DNA of 17,410 nt, from the NCBI GenBank assembly GCA_019693395.1, contig JAAMXP010001335.1:1-17410 (forward strand), given 5' to 3'. This document shows, in pieces, positions 17,216-17,410 of the stretch. The notes beneath the pieces were generated by a model. That model saw only the letters and a program-made list of their open reading frames with translations, was not told the DNA's origin and did not search any database. Position 1 is the stretch's first letter, and every line of letters begins with the position of its first letter. The translations under genes were made by a program, and so were the position numbers. This DNA comes from Ettlia oleoabundans. Lineage: Eukaryota > Chlorophyta > Chlorophyceae > Chlamydomonadales.

Positions 17216-17410
17216 CTGCCGAGAAAGAGGGGCAGGGCATGGGTGCAGGCAATGCAGGTACGTGCAGGGGCAACATGCCAGGCAGGGCCATTTCATGAGC
17301 AAGCAGGCAGCAGCCCTCAAAAATGCCAACAATGGTGGCAACAGGAGGTTGTTCGACATGGTGGTCACTTGCAGCAGTGCACCAAGGCACTCAAAGTGCC
17401 CCCCGCCCCA

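Overview
The window looks like nuclear DNA of a green alga (core Chlorophyta, Chlorophyceae-like). The signs are genes broken into short exons by GT-AG introns of roughly 70 to 430 bases, AG/GTGAG- and AG/GTG-type donors, TGTAA polyadenylation signals after stop codons, many CAG-derived Gln/Ala runs, and proteins that are clearly eukaryotic. This is inferred from gene structure and not from a species match. I see no rRNA, tRNA, CRISPR array, insertion sequence or retroelement.

Layout, left to right. (1) 14-666, minus: the 5' three exons of mannose-6-phosphate isomerase, running off the left edge. (2) 1090-3839, plus: a five-exon gene for an unrecognised 690-residue protein, divergent from (1). 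(3) 4181-5919, minus: a six-exon gene for an unrecognised 283-residue protein with an acidic tract and basic patches, tail-to-tail with (2). (4) 6120-7713, plus: a two-exon gene for a 483-residue protein with an N-terminal coiled coil, divergent from (3). (5) 7921-12051, plus: a six-exon YLPM1/ZAP3 homologue with a Gln/Pro-rich N-terminus, a P-loop kinase-like domain and a C-terminal RVRW protein-phosphatase-1 docking motif. (6) 12052-14365: a long 3' UTR, intergenic DNA, a doubtful small gene (13262-13768) and a 52-base tandem duplication. (7) 14366-15674, minus: a damaged alpha/beta-hydrolase gene with two apparent frameshifts, Pro where the nucleophile Ser is expected, and no recognisable C-terminal part. 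(8) 16317-17215, minus: the last three exons of an EamA/DMT-family transporter that runs off the right edge.

The genes are a normal, tightly packed eukaryotic neighbourhood and not an operon. Orientation alternates, giving two divergent promoter intervals (about 420 and 200 bases) and one convergent pair whose poly(A) signals lie about 25 bases apart. I found no new multi-gene system. The best leads are the YLPM1 homologue, the damaged hydrolase, the three unrecognised proteins and several splicing oddities (a 21-base microexon, a GC-AG intron and a G-rich intron start).
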